A stretch of DNA of 64,000 nt from CANLBN01 sp965230205 (GCA_965230205.1 OZ245996.1:558001-622000), one strand, 5' to 3'; numbered from the stretch's first letter, positions 16,479-26,242 are shown. Made by a program: numbers and translations. Notes: generated by a model from the letters alone, not told the origin.

Positions 16479-19400
16479 TTAGGAATCGTTTTCCAATTCC
16501 ATATTGATACCCAGAGATCGGATTTCTTTAACCAGTACGTTAAAGGATTCCGGCATGCCTGGCTCCATACGATGATCACCATCAACAATGTTTTTATACA
16601 TCTTCGTTCGACCAGCAACATCGTCTGATTTAACAGTCAGCATTTCCTGTAGGGTATAAGCCGCACCATAAGCCTCAAGTGCCCAGACCTCCATCTCTCC
16701 GAAACGCTGCCCACCAAATTGAGCTTTACCGCCCAACGGCTGCTGTGTAACCAAGCTATAAGAACCTGTAGAACGCGCATGCATTTTGTCATCAACCAAG
16801 TGGTTCAGTTTGAGCATATACATATAGCCCACTGTCACCGGACGACTAAAGGCATCACCAGTACGACCATCAAACAATGTCATTTGGCCACTATCTGGCA
16901 TATCCGCTAAAGTCAGCAGTTTCTTGATCTCAACTTCTTTCGCACCATCAAAGGCACGAGTGGCCATAGGCACACCACCAGCTAAGTTTTTAGCTAGCTC
17001 CAGAACTTCTTCATCGGAGAAGCTTTCAAGATCTTCTTTAACACGCGCATCACCAACTTCGTTATAAATTTCCTCAAGGAAACCGCGAACTTTGCTAATT
17101 GCCTGTTGCTCACGCACCATCGTGTCAATTTTCTTACCAAGACCTTTGGCGGCAAGACCCAAGTGCATCTCCAAAACCTGACCAACGTTCATTCGTGAAG
17201 GAACACCCAGCGGGTTAAGGACGATATCGATTGGATCTCCATTTTCATCAAATGGCATATCTTCAACAGGCATAATGACCGAGATAACACCTTTGTTACC
17301 GTGACGCCCAGCCATTTTGTCACCTGGCTGAATTCGGCGTTTAACAGCCAAATACACTTTAACGATCTTAAGCACACCAGGGGCTAGGTCGTCGCCAGTT
17401 TGCAACTTGCTTTTCTTATCTTCAAAGCGCTCATCAAGAATCTTACGACGCTCTTTTAACTGCTCATCAGCACGATCTAATTGCTCATTTAAGCCATCAT
17501 CATCCATGCGCAAGTTGAACCACTGATCCTTTTCAAGCCCTTCCAGAATTTCAGCAGTAAGGACAGTGCCTTTCTTCACCGCTTTGCCAGAAGTCACTTT
17601 GTTACCAATTAATGCTGAGTGCAAACGTTCAAACGTTGCCGCTTCAACAATGCGATACTCTTCATTAAGGTCTTTACGTATTTGCTCAAGCTGCATGGAT
17701 TCAATATCTTTCGCACGCGCATCTTTTTCGAGACCGTCACGAGTAAAGACTTGAACATCAATGACCGTACCTTTAGTACTTGAAGGAACGCGTTGGGAAG
17801 TATCTTTTACATCAGAGGCTTTTTCACCAAAGATAGCACGCAAAAGCTTTTCTTCTGGTGTTAATTGAGTCTCACCTTTAGGCGTTACTTTACCGACAAG
17901 AATATCACCTGGACCTACTTCAGCACCAATATAAACGATACCGGACTCATCCAGTTTTGATAGTGCACTTTCACCCACATTAGGAATATCAGCAGTAATT
18001 TCTTCGCTGCCTAATTTGGTATCACGGGCAATACAAGTCAACTCCTGAATATGAATAGTCGTGAAGCGATCTTCTTGCACAACACGCTCGGAAACAAGAA
18101 TTGAATCCTCAAAGTTGTAACCATTCCAAGGCATGAATGCAATACGCATATTCTGCCCTAGCGCCAATTCACCCATATCAACAGATGGTCCATCTGCCAT
18201 GATATCGCCGCGAACAACTTGATCACCAACATTCACAATAGAACGCTGATTAATACAGGTATTCTGGTTAGAGCGTGTGTATTTAGTTAAGTTATAAATA
18301 TCAACACCAGCATCACCCGCTTCTGTCTCTTCGTTATTCGCACGAACAACAATACGAGCAGCATCAACACTCTCAATAACACCACCGCGCTTGGCAACAA
18401 CACAAACACCTGAGTCCTGAGCAACGGTTCGCTCCATACCTGTACCGACTAAAGGCTTATCCGCCTTCAATGTTGGTACCGCTTGGCGTTGCATGTTTGA
18501 TCCCATCAATGCTCGGTTAGCATCATCGTGCTCAAGGAAAGGAATCAATGAAGCAGCGACAGAAACAACCTGACGTGGTGAGACGTCCATATATTGCACA
18601 TCGTCTGGTGACTTCAATGTAAATTCATTCATGTGTCGTGCTGACACAAGTTCCTCAGTTAAGCGACCTTCTTCGTCCAAAGTGGCTGAAGCCTGAGCAA
18701 TAACATACTCTGCTTCATTAATTGCAGATAAGTAATCAATCTCATCAGTAATTTTGCCATCAATAACACGACGATAAGGGCTTTCTAAGAAGCCATAGTT
18801 ATTGGTACGCGCATAAGTCGCTAATGAGTTAATCAATCCAATGTTTGGACCTTCAGGAGTCTCAATTGGACAAACACGACCATAATGCGTTGGATGCACA
18901 TCGCGCACCTCAAAACCGGCACGTTCACGAGTCAAACCACCAGGCCCTAACGCCGATACACGTCGCTTATGGGTAATCTCAGACAGTGGATTGTTTTGGT
19001 CCATAAACTGAGACAATTGCGATGAGCCAAAAAATTCTTTAATCGCAGCAGAAACAGGCTTAGCATTCACTAAGTCCTGAGGCATCAAACCTTCTGATTC
19101 AGCAACTGACAAACGCTCTTTAACGGCGCGCTCAACACGGACTAAACCAACGCGGAATTGGTTTTCTGCCATTTCACCAACAGAGCGAACACGGCGGTTA
19201 CCAAGATGGTCAATATCGTCAACAACACCGTTACCATTACGAATATCGATTAATGTCTTCATCACATCGACGATATCTTCTTTCGATAAAATACCTTCGC
19301 CTTTATCGCTTTCACGGTGCAGGCGACGGTTGAATTTCATACGCCCAACAACTGACAGGTCATAGCGATCTGAGCTGAAGAATAAGTTTTGGAACAAGCC

Positions 19401-20564
19401 CTCAGCAGACTCTTTGGTTGGTGGTTCACCAGGGCGCATCATGCGATAAATTTCAACCAATGCTTCTAACTCTGTACGCGTTGGATCAACACGCAAGGTT
19501 TCAGATACGAACGGGCCACGATCTAATTCATTGGTATACAGTGTTTCGATACTGGATACACCAGTCTCAGACAACTTCTCTAAAACTTCTTCTGTTATTT
19601 CAGTATTACACTCAAATAATACTTCACCAGAATCCGTATCAATAATATCTTTTGCAAGTGCTCGGCCTAACAAATAGCTCTCAGGGACTAACAGCTGAGT
19701 AACATTGGCTTTTTCCAAATTGCGAATGTGGCGAGCAGTAATACGACGCCCTTCTTCAATCAGCACATTGCCTTTCTTATCCTTGATATCAAACGTAGCC
19801 ATATCGCCACGTAGACGGGAAGGAACAAGCTCTAACAAATATTCTTTATCGCCAGTTAATTCAAACATGCTTGTTTCGAAAAACATCTCAAGCATTTCTT
19901 CAGAAGTATATCCAAGCGCACGCAACAAAATAGTCGCTGGCAACTTACGGCGACGATCGATACGTACATACACTAAATCTTTAGGGTCAAATTCAAAATC
20001 CAACCATGAGCCACGGTAAGGAATCACACGAGCTGAGTAGAGTAACTTACCAGAAGAGTGCGTTTTACCTTTATCGTGATCGAAGAAAACACCTGGAGAA
20101 CGGTGTAGCTGAGAAACGATCACACGCTCAGTACCATTAATCACAAAGGTACCGTTGTCAGTCATCAATGGGATCTCACCCATATAGACTTCTTGTTCTT
20201 TAATATCTTTAATTGTCTTATTCGACGATTCTTTATCGTAAATAATTAGTCTGACTTTTACTCTAAGAGGCGCTGCATAAGTTGCCCCTCTTAATACACA
20301 TTCTTTTACATCAAAAACTGCTTTACCCAAGGAATAGCTAACATACTCTAACGCTGCACTACCAGAGTAGCTGACAATAGGCATAACGGATTTAAACGCT
20401 GCATGCAATCCTGACTCTAAACGATCTTCAAGCTTAGTATCTTCTTGGGTAAATTTTTTATAGGAGTCTAGCTGTATAGCTAGCAAATAAGGAACATCCA
20501 TTACATGAGGTAATTTGCCAAAATCCTTGCGGATACGTTTTTTCTCAGTATACGAGTAAGCCAT
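16479..20564 (-). CDS. rpoB: DNA-directed RNA polymerase subunit beta
   Basis: The product has 1361 residues, the usual length. The rifampicin-binding region reads SQFMDQNNPLSEITHKRR then SALGPGGL, i.e. the drug-susceptible consensus at the Asp516, His526 and Ser531 equivalents. The C-terminal ARSTGSYSLVTQQPLGGKAQFGGQRFGEMEVWALEAYGA-type block, which contacts beta', is intact. The ATG at 20564 has a GAGGA box upstream. It follows rplL through a 230-bp spacer containing an attenuator-like hairpin and precedes rpoC, the classical rplKAJL-rpoBC order. Regulation is expected through the L10 leader upstream plus partial readthrough of the hairpin. Confidence 0.99.
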   Translation of the reverse strand: MAYSYTEKKRIRKDFGKLPHVMDVPYLLAIQLDSYKKFTQEDTKLEDRLESGLHAAFKSVMPIVSYSGSAALEYVSYSLGKAVFDVKECVLRGATYAAPLRVKVRLIIYDKESSNKTIKDIKEQEVYMGEIPLMTDNGTFVINGTERVIVSQLHRSPGVFFDHDKGKTHSSGKLLYSARVIPYRGSWLDFEFDPKDLVYVRIDRRRKLPATILLRALGYTSEEMLEMFFETSMFELTGDKEYLLELVPSRLRGDMATFDIKDKKGNVLIEEGRRITARHIRNLEKANVTQLLVPESYLLGRALAKDIIDTDSGEVLFECNTEITEEVLEKLSETGVSSIETLYTNELDRGPFVSETLRVDPTRTELEALVEIYRMMRPGEPPTKESAEGLFQNLFFSSDRYDLSVVGRMKFNRRLHRESDKGEGILSKEDIVDVMKTLIDIRNGNGVVDDIDHLGNRRVRSVGEMAENQFRVGLVRVERAVKERLSVAESEGLMPQDLVNAKPVSAAIKEFFGSSQLSQFMDQNNPLSEITHKRRVSALGPGGLTRERAGFEVRDVHPTHYGRVCPIETPEGPNIGLINSLATYARTNNYGFLESPYRRVIDGKITDEIDYLSAINEAEYVIAQASATLDEEGRLTEELVSARHMNEFTLKSPDDVQYMDVSPRQVVSVAASLIPFLEHDDANRALMGSNMQRQAVPTLKADKPLVGTGMERTVAQDSGVCVVAKRGGVIESVDAARIVVRANNEETEAGDAGVDIYNLTKYTRSNQNTCINQRSIVNVGDQVVRGDIMADGPSVDMGELALGQNMRIAFMPWNGYNFEDSILVSERVVQEDRFTTIHIQELTCIARDTKLGSEEITADIPNVGESALSKLDESGIVYIGAEVGPGDILVGKVTPKGETQLTPEEKLLRAIFGEKASDVKDTSQRVPSSTKGTVIDVQVFTRDGLEKDARAKDIESMQLEQIRKDLNEEYRIVEAATFERLHSALIGNKVTSGKAVKKGTVLTAEILEGLEKDQWFNLRMDDDGLNEQLDRADEQLKERRKILDERFEDKKSKLQTGDDLAPGVLKIVKVYLAVKRRIQPGDKMAGRHGNKGVISVIMPVEDMPFDENGDPIDIVLNPLGVPSRMNVGQVLEMHLGLAAKGLGKKIDTMVREQQAISKVRGFLEEIYNEVGDARVKEDLESFSDEEVLELAKNLAGGVPMATRAFDGAKEVEIKKLLTLADMPDSGQMTLFDGRTGDAFSRPVTVGYMYMLKLNHLVDDKMHARSTGSYSLVTQQPLGGKAQFGGQRFGEMEVWALEAYGAAYTLQEMLTVKSDDVAGRTKMYKNIVDGDHRMEPGMPESFNVLVKEIRSLGINMELENDS

Positions 20565-20721
20565 CTGTATTCCTCAGCTTGTTACAATTGGGTTGTGACA
20601 CCACTTAAAGCACGGGTTATGCTTTATTATGTTTGATTGACATTCAATCAGTACAGCTCGCCAAAAACGAGAGGTATTTATAATTCTTATCCGTAAAATA
20701 ATTAAACCAATTATTGAAAAC

Positions 20722-20753
20722 GGAAAAAGGCCGGCAGGTAAAACCCGCCAGCC
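20722..20753 (-). terminator. Attenuator-type terminator between rplL and rpoB
   Basis: On the transcript strand GGCTGGCGGG / CCTGCCGGCC forms a 10-bp stem with two G-U pairs and a 5-nt loop, followed by TTTTTCC. It sits about 40 bp after the rplL stop. In E. coli an attenuator at this position lets only part of the transcripts continue into rpoBC, so ribosomal proteins are made in excess; the same role is inferred here. Confidence 0.85.
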
Positions 20754-20795
20754 TCAAGCCTATCTGTAGTAGAAAGGCCTCGACACAACTCTGAA

Positions 20796-21176
20796 TTATT
20801 TCAATTCAGCAGTAGCGCCAGCTTCTTCAAGCTGCTTTTTCGCTTCTTCAGCGTCTTCTTTAGAAGCGCCTTCTTTAACAGTTGCTGGAGCACTTTCAAC
20901 CATTGCTTTAGCTTCTTTCAAGCCAAGGCCGGTGATTGCGCGAACTGCTTTAATAGCGTTAACTTTCTTATCGCCAGCAGAAGTAATAACAACGTCAAAT
21001 TCAGTTTTCTCTTCTGCAGCAGCACCGCCTGCATCACCGCCAGCAGCAGGTGCAACAGCAACTGCAGCAGCAGCAGAAACACCGAACTTTTCTTCCATTG
21101 CTTCAACTAATTCAACTACTTCCATTACTGACATTTCAGCAATAGCGTTTAAGATGTCATCTTTAGATAGAGCCAT
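20796..21176 (-). CDS. rplL: 50S ribosomal protein L7/L12
   Basis: The product has 126 residues. The N-terminal dimerisation/L10-binding domain (about 1-35) is followed by an Ala/Gly-rich flexible hinge (about 36-54) and the conserved C-terminal factor-binding domain (KKVNAIKAVRAITGLGLKEAK). It forms the stalk of the large subunit that recruits EF-Tu and EF-G. It lies 70 bp downstream of rplJ and before the rplL-rpoB attenuator. Confidence 0.98.
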   Translation of the reverse strand: MALSKDDILNAIAEMSVMEVVELVEAMEEKFGVSAAAAVAVAPAAGGDAGGAAAEEKTEFDVVITSAGDKKVNAIKAVRAITGLGLKEAKAMVESAPATVKEGASKEDAEEAKKQLEEAGATAELK

Positions 21177-21246
21177 GACTCAGATCTCCGATAAAAATAT
21201 TGTAATAAAAATTGACTACATATATTAGCTATTGAATTGACTAATA

Positions 21247-21777
21247 TTATGCAGCGTCTTGTTTTTGGTCGCGAACTGCCGCAACTACACGAGTAACTTT
21301 TGTTGGAACTTCGTTGAAAGTTCTGACCAACTTGGTTACCGGTGCGATCATGACACTGGCCAACATACCTAACGCTTGATCGCGTGTTGGTAGTTTAGCA
21401 AGCGCATCGATCTGACCTGCGTCCAGTAGCTTGCCGCCTACAGATAGCGCTTTAACTTCAAATTTTTCGTTTTCTTTCGCGAAATCTTTGAATAGTCGAG
21501 CTGCCGCACCTGGGTCTTCCATAGAAAAACCAAAGATTGATGGCCCAACTAACGCTTCATTGACACAGTCAAATTCTGTTTCAGTGAATGCACGTTTCGC
21601 AAGAGTATTACGAATCACGCGTAACTGAACGCTATTTTCCCGTGCCAACTTACGCAGCGCAGTCATATCGGTTACGTTAACGCCACGAGCGTCTGCAATA
21701 ACCAGAGACAAAGCATTGCTGGCAGTCTCGTTAACCTCAGCGACAATTTGTTTCTTGTCTTGGAATGCTAATGCCAC
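21247..21777 (-). CDS. rplJ: 50S ribosomal protein L10
   Basis: The product has 176 residues, close to the usual 165-175. The N-terminus MALAFQDKKQIVAEV and the core NTLAKRAFTET are typical of L10, and the C-terminal helix should bind L7/L12 dimers. L10 with L12 is the repressor of its own leader, and a matching leader lies directly upstream at about 21965-22080. It starts at an ATG with GGAGAAAAC upstream. Confidence 0.98.
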   Translation of the reverse strand: MALAFQDKKQIVAEVNETASNALSLVIADARGVNVTDMTALRKLARENSVQLRVIRNTLAKRAFTETEFDCVNEALVGPSIFGFSMEDPGAAARLFKDFAKENEKFEVKALSVGGKLLDAGQIDALAKLPTRDQALGMLASVMIAPVTKLVRTFNEVPTKVTRVVAAVRDQKQDAA

Positions 21778-21964
21778 GAGTTTTCTCCTGGATTTGATTA
21801 AAAATAGCAGCTTTATAAACCACTACGTTAATCGTTAATACTACTTACTTTTTTATTTAACAATTCATTAGTACGATAACCGTAACTATTGATTCGTTAT
21901 CTAAAAATGTAAGCCTGTTTTTTGGTGATTAAATTCACTTTTACAGAATAAAAATGAATTTGGG

Positions 21965-22080
21965 CTTTCACCATCTGCGTAGGATGTCGGATAATATCGT
22001 TGATATATCTAACTGTTTAAGCTTCTCACCAATACTCTTAAGAATAAAAGAGCGTTAGCAATCTGCTCCTACGGTCTTTG
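21965..22080 (-). promoter_or_regulatory. L10 leader (ribosomal protein autoregulation) upstream of rplJ
   Basis: This lies in the 371-bp rplA-rplJ spacer. On the transcript strand the segment CGTAGGA (complement of 22067-22073) can pair perfectly with TCCTACG (complement of 21978-21984), closing a long-range helix; both have the flanks typical of the leader (ACCGTAGGAGCAGA, and TCCTACGCAGATGGTGAAAG). This matches the architecture of the gammaproteobacterial L10 leader, bound by L10(L12)4 to repress rplJL translation. A covariance search would confirm it. The remaining about 190 bp before rplJ is AT-rich with nothing else evident. Confidence 0.75.
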
Positions 22081-22148
22081 ACAGCCTGTTAATATTTCTA
22101 CATTCATAGAAACACTAACAAACCCCAAAGTTCTTTTGCTTTACTGGA

Positions 22149-22844
22149 TTAAATATCCAATGAAGCGATATCTATTGCTAAACCTGGTCCCATCGTACTG
22201 CTTAAAGAAACCTTCTTAAGGAAAACGCCTTTAGCAGAAGCAGGTTTGGCTTTTTTCAAATCAGCCAACAGCGCTTCAAGATTTTCTTTAATCGCTGCTA
22301 CGTCAAACTTCACATTACCAATACCACCGTGAATAATTCCGCCTTTATCTGCACGGAAGCGCACTTGACCTGCTTTAGCATTTTTAACTGCTGTAGCAAC
22401 GTCAGGGGTCACAGTACCTGTTTTTGGGTTTGGCATTAAACCGCGAGGGCCAAGAATTTGACCAAGCTGTCCAACAACACGCATAGCTGCTGGGTCCGCG
22501 ATCACAACATCAAATTCCATATTGCCTTTTTTAACTTCAGCGGCAAGTTCGTCCATACCTACCAAGTCAGCACCCGCTGCTTTTGCAGCTTCTGCATTAT
22601 CGCCTTGAGTAAATACAGCAACACGTACAGTTTTACCTGTACCATGAGGCAATGAAGTCGCACCGCGAACAGCCTGGTCTGATTTACGAGGATCAATACC
22701 TAAGTTGATAGCAACATCAACAGTCTCTTCAAACTTAGCAGTCGCTAACTCTTTCATTAAAGCGACAGCTTCATCGATTGGGTATTGCTTTGTAGGATCA
22801 ACTTTTTCGTTAATTAATTTTTTACGCTTAGTTAATTTAGCCAT
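22149..22844 (-). CDS. rplA: 50S ribosomal protein L1
   Basis: The product has 231 residues from the ATG at 22844, matching the normal L1 length and its MAKLTKRKK N-terminus. GAGGGAG lies 8 bp before this ATG. An upstream ATG at 22862 would add six residues (MRELFK), overlap rplK and lack that spacing. L1 binds 23S rRNA at the mobile L1 stalk and represses the L11 operon. It follows rplK by one base and is translationally linked to it. Confidence 0.98.
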   Translation of the reverse strand: MAKLTKRKKLINEKVDPTKQYPIDEAVALMKELATAKFEETVDVAINLGIDPRKSDQAVRGATSLPHGTGKTVRVAVFTQGDNAEAAKAAGADLVGMDELAAEVKKGNMEFDVVIADPAAMRVVGQLGQILGPRGLMPNPKTGTVTPDVATAVKNAKAGQVRFRADKGGIIHGGIGNVKFDVAAIKENLEALLADLKKAKPASAKGVFLKKVSLSSTMGPGLAIDIASLDI

Positions 22845-22845
22845 C

Positions 22846-23280
22846 TTAAACAACTCCCTCAACTTCTAGACCAGCACTGACAGCACTACCTGCAATAGTA
22901 CGAACAGCAGCGTCCATATCAGCAGCAGTTAAATCTGGCATTTTAGCTTTAGCAACTTCTTCTAATTGTTCACGAGTTACCTTACCCACTTTTTCAGTAT
23001 TAGGGCGAGAGCTACCTTTACTGATACCAGCTGCTTTACGTAGCAAAAATGCTGCTGGAGGAGTTTTCATTTGGAATGTAAAGCTACGATCACTGTATAC
23101 ACTGATAACAACAGGAACAGGTGCGCCTGGCTCTAGACTTTGAGTCTGAGCATTAAAGGCCTTACAAAACTCCATGATATTAACGCCGTGTTGACCCAAT
23201 GCAGGACCAACAGGGGGACTAGGATTTGCCTGTCCAGCAGGCACTTGTAGCTTAATATAAGCTTCGACTTTCTTCGCCAT
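22846..23280 (-). CDS. rplK: 50S ribosomal protein L11
   Basis: The product has 144 residues, the family norm. The N-terminus KLQVPAGQANPSPPVGPALG is the conserved proline-rich segment that contacts the GTPase-associated centre, and the C-terminal domain ends TIAGSAVSAGLEVEG. L11 is needed for RelA-dependent stringent signalling. A 172-bp spacer separates it from nusG, probably holding a promoter and the L1 autoregulatory site, although no clear L1 site could be picked by eye. Confidence 0.98.
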   Translation of the reverse strand: MAKKVEAYIKLQVPAGQANPSPPVGPALGQHGVNIMEFCKAFNAQTQSLEPGAPVPVVISVYSDRSFTFQMKTPPAAFLLRKAAGISKGSSRPNTEKVGKVTREQLEEVAKAKMPDLTAADMDAAVRTIAGSAVSAGLEVEGVV

Positions 23281-23452
23281 GATTATAACTCCAATTAATT
23301 GGGTGCTAACGCCTCAAAGCCTCTACAAATGCTTCACAAGAAAACATTTATCAAAACTTATCGCAGGCTCCCCTTCAGACTTCACTTAAAAATGAAATCA
23401 CCATATTTTCATAGCAGCATCTAAATGAATAAAGCCACTATCAAAAAATCTA

Positions 23453-23986
23453 CTAAGTCTTTTCGACTTGGCCAAACTCAAGCTCAACAGGCGTAGATCG
23501 ACCAAAGATCAATACAGCCACCTGAAGGCGACTCTTTTCATAATTTACTTCTTCAACAACACCGTTAAAGTCGTTGAACGGACCATCAATAACCCGAACC
23601 ATTTCACCAGGCTCAAATATAGTTTTAGGTTTCGGCGCTTCAACCGAATCATCCATACGCTGGAGAATCAATTCAGCTTCTTTATCCGTAATTGGGGCTG
23701 GCTTATCTGCTTTACCACCAATAAATCCCATCACTCGTGGCGTATCTTTTACCAAATGCCATGAATCATCATTAAGATCCATTTGCACAAGCACATAGCC
23801 TGGGAAAAATTTACGTTCAGACTTACGCTTTTGACCGCCTCGCATCTCAACAACTTCTTCAGTAGGCACTAAAACTTCACCGAATAAGTCCTGCATGTCA
23901 TGCAACTCAATACGCTCTTGCAAGGCAACAGCGACTTTCTTCTCATATCCTGAATAGGCGTGTACAACGTACCAACGCTTTGACAT
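23453..23986 (-). CDS. nusG: Transcription termination/antitermination protein NusG
   Basis: The product has 177 residues from the ATG at 23986. The NGN domain begins at once with KRWYVVHAYSGYEKKVA, and a KOW domain lies at the C-terminus (FEPGEMVRVIDGPFNDFNGVV). The chosen start gives the standard NusG length; a GTG or ATG further up at 24022 would overlap secE and add 12 unrelated residues. NusG tethers RNA polymerase to the ribosome or Rho. It starts 8 bp after the secE stop, so the pair is one operon. Confidence 0.98.
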   Translation of the reverse strand: MSKRWYVVHAYSGYEKKVAVALQERIELHDMQDLFGEVLVPTEEVVEMRGGQKRKSERKFFPGYVLVQMDLNDDSWHLVKDTPRVMGFIGGKADKPAPITDKEAELILQRMDDSVEAPKPKTIFEPGEMVRVIDGPFNDFNGVVEEVNYEKSRLQVAVLIFGRSTPVELEFGQVEKT

Positions 23987-23994
23987 AGCTTTAA

Positions 23995-24366
23995 TTACCC
24001 AATGATCAGTGATGCAACCCAACCCAATAGTGAGTCAAGTCCCCATAAAATAAATGCCATCACAATAACTAACACTACAACTATCAAAGTTGTTTGATTA
24101 GTTTCTTGACGGGTTGGCCAGACAACTTTTCTAGCCTCTGTTTGGGATGCTTTGACTATCGCCCAAATTGACGAACCCTGTTCTGTATTAACTGCTATCC
24201 ATAATGCAATAGCAGCGAGCACAACCAAGCCTACAACTCTATATAGAAGCGGATAATCTCCATAAACAGAATTAGCAACAATCCCACCTGCAACAAGCGC
24301 AACGACAACTAGCCAGCGCAACCAGTTAAGAGGGTAATTATCATTACTATCTGTTTTTGTGCTCAC
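23995..24366 (-). CDS. secE: Preprotein translocase subunit SecE
   Basis: The product has 123 residues with three transmembrane helices (about 15-35, 42-60 and 93-115), the three-helix gammaproteobacterial form. The conserved cytoplasmic KVVWPTRQETNQTT motif precedes the last helix. SecE clamps the SecY channel in the inner membrane. The secE-nusG order between tRNA-Trp and rplK is the ancestral one. Confidence 0.97.
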   Translation of the reverse strand: MSTKTDSNDNYPLNWLRWLVVVALVAGGIVANSVYGDYPLLYRVVGLVVLAAIALWIAVNTEQGSSIWAIVKASQTEARKVVWPTRQETNQTTLIVVVLVIVMAFILWGLDSLLGWVASLIIG

Positions 24367-24451
24367 ACCACAACCTCAAATTTTACTTCGCTTCTTTCTT
24401 GCTGTTGATCTGCTTTCAGCAAAAAGTCGAAAATTGATTATTTGCCAAAAA

Positions 24452-24527
24452 TGGCAGGCCAGGAGGGACTCGAACCCCCAACTTTCGGTTTTGGAGACCG
24501 ACGCTCTACCAATTGAACTACTGGCCT
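24452..24527 (-). tRNA. tRNA-Trp (anticodon CCA)
   Basis: A 76-nt cloverleaf starts AGGCCAGTAG, has the anticodon loop CTCCAAA, a T-loop GTTCGAGTC and an encoded CCA end. The acceptor arms AGGCCAG and CTGGCCT match. It lies between tuf and secE, as in many gammaproteobacteria. Confidence 0.97.
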
Positions 24528-24566
24528 ATTTAGTTTTCATCGACAACAAACAAGTTGCTTTCCCGA

Positions 24567-24652
24567 TAAAACAGAAGCCGAGACGATAAATCGACTCGGC
24601 TTACGACCACCATTAGCGGCGGAAGTGCTGAAAATGTAAAAACATTTTCAGC
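24567..24652 (-). terminator. Tandem hairpins after tuf, the second a terminator
   Basis: Just after the tuf stop the transcript can form GCTGAAAATG / CATTTTCAGC (24627-24652, perfect 10 bp, 6-nt loop). About 25 bp later comes a second stem AAGCCGAG / CTCGGCTT extended by CGA / TCG (24575-24602), followed by CTGTTTTATC. The second looks like a weak Rho-independent terminator. The first has no U run and may stabilise the tuf mRNA end. Confidence 0.65.
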
Positions 24653-24665
24653 CAATACATAAAGA

Positions 24666-25889
24666 TTACTCTATGATTTTAGCGACGACGCCCGCACCAA
24701 CCGTACGACCACCTTCACGTATCGCAAAGCGCAAACCATCTTCCATCGCAATCGGATGAATCAAGGTCACTTCCATTTGTACGTTATCACCAGGCATTAC
24801 CATTTCAACACCTTCTGGCAATTCACACGCACCCGTTACATCCGTCGTACGGAAGTAAAACTGTGGACGGTAGCCTTTAAAGAATGGCGTATGACGACCA
24901 CCTTCATCTTTTGATAATACGTAGACTTCAGCTTCAAATTTCGTGTGTGGCTTCACTGAGCCTGGCACACACAATACTTGACCACGCTCAATCTCTTCAC
25001 GCTTAGTACCACGCAATAGAACACCAACGTTCTCACCTGCACGACCTTCGTCTAGCAACTTGCGGAACATCTCAACACCAGTACAAGTGGTTTTCGCCGT
25101 CTCTTTAATACCAACGATTTCGATTTCTTCACCCACTTTGATGATACCGCGCTCTACACGACCAGTCACAACCGTACCACGACCAGAAATTGAGAATACG
25201 TCTTCGATAGGCATTAGGAATGGTTGATCGATTGCACGCTCTGGCTCAGGAATGTACTCGTCTAGTGTTTCAACAAGCTTCTTAACCGCAGACGTACCTA
25301 ATTCGTTATCATCTTCGCCGTTCAACGCCATTAACGCAGAACCTGCAATGATTGGCGTATCATCGCCTGGGAATTCATAAGTATCTAACAACTCACGCAA
25401 TTCCATTTCGACTAGCTCTAGCATTTCGTCGTATTCTTCTGAACCAACGCCACCACAGTCTTCTGCCAATAAGTCAGCTTTGTTTAGGAAAACAACGATG
25501 TAAGGAACACCCACCTGACGAGACAACAAGATGTGCTCACGCGTTTGTGGCATAGGACCATCAGTCGCACCACACACCAAGATAGCGCCGTCCATTTGTG
25601 CAGCACCGGTAATCATGTTTTTCACGTAGTCCGCGTGACCTGGACAGTCAACGTGCGCGTAGTGGCGAGTCGGAGAATCGTATTCAACGTGTGAGGTTGC
25701 AATGGTGATACCGCGCTCACGCTCTTCCGGTGCGTTATCAATACCGTCAAAGGCAACGGCTGCACCGCCCCATACTTCTGCACAGACGCGAGTTAACGCC
25801 GCTGTCAGAGTGGTTTTACCATGGTCAACGTGACCAATCGTGCCCACATTCACGTGGGGCTTGCTTCTCTCAAACTTTTCTTTCGCCAT
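24666..25889 (-). CDS. tuf: Elongation factor Tu
   Basis: The product has 407 residues, a little longer than the 394-397 of E. coli or Pseudomonas. The extra residues include a short acidic insertion after the G4 motif (NKADLLAEDCGGVGSEEYDE). G1 is GHVDHGKTT (about 19-27), G3 is DCPGHADYVKN, and domains 2 and 3 are complete through VGAGVVAKIIE. EF-Tu carries aminoacyl-tRNA to the ribosome. It lies downstream of a tRNA-Tyr/Gly/Thr cluster, the tufB position. No second tuf copy is present in this window. Confidence 0.99.
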   Translation of the reverse strand: MAKEKFERSKPHVNVGTIGHVDHGKTTLTAALTRVCAEVWGGAAVAFDGIDNAPEERERGITIATSHVEYDSPTRHYAHVDCPGHADYVKNMITGAAQMDGAILVCGATDGPMPQTREHILLSRQVGVPYIVVFLNKADLLAEDCGGVGSEEYDEMLELVEMELRELLDTYEFPGDDTPIIAGSALMALNGEDDNELGTSAVKKLVETLDEYIPEPERAIDQPFLMPIEDVFSISGRGTVVTGRVERGIIKVGEEIEIVGIKETAKTTCTGVEMFRKLLDEGRAGENVGVLLRGTKREEIERGQVLCVPGSVKPHTKFEAEVYVLSKDEGGRHTPFFKGYRPQFYFRTTDVTGACELPEGVEMVMPGDNVQMEVTLIHPIAMEDGLRFAIREGGRTVGAGVVAKIIE

Positions 25890-26081
25890 TGTGAGCGTCT
25901 CCCGGTTTCAAAGTGCGCACAATTATGCGCGATATACAGATATTAAAAATTAACGCCAGCTACTTTATTGACGCTATTCACTTTCTTTTTTGACTTTCAA
26001 CACCGCCAATACCACCGCATTGAAAGCCAACACACAAAAGCAGCCTACCACTAAGGCAAACTGCTTTAAATTCACTAATAC

Positions 26082-26157
26082 TGGAGCTCATGAGCAGATT
26101 TGAACTGCCGACCTCACCCTTACCAAGGGTGTGCTCTACCAACTGAGCTACATGAGC
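26082..26157 (-). tRNA. tRNA-Thr (anticodon GGT)
   Basis: A 76-nt cloverleaf GCTCATGTAGCTCAGT... has the anticodon loop CTTGGTA, acceptor arms GCTCATG / CATGAGC and an encoded CCA. It is the last tRNA before tuf and corresponds to thrT. Confidence 0.97.
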
Positions 26158-26242
26158 AAATGACCTCATTATTCACAGCTACAGCCGTACAACAATCATC
26201 GCACGATCTCCACCAATCACATCAAGTGACTGGCCATCCAAC

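Noticed and set aside
23987..24022. Longer start for nusG
   Set aside because: It overlaps secE and adds residues absent from the NusG family.
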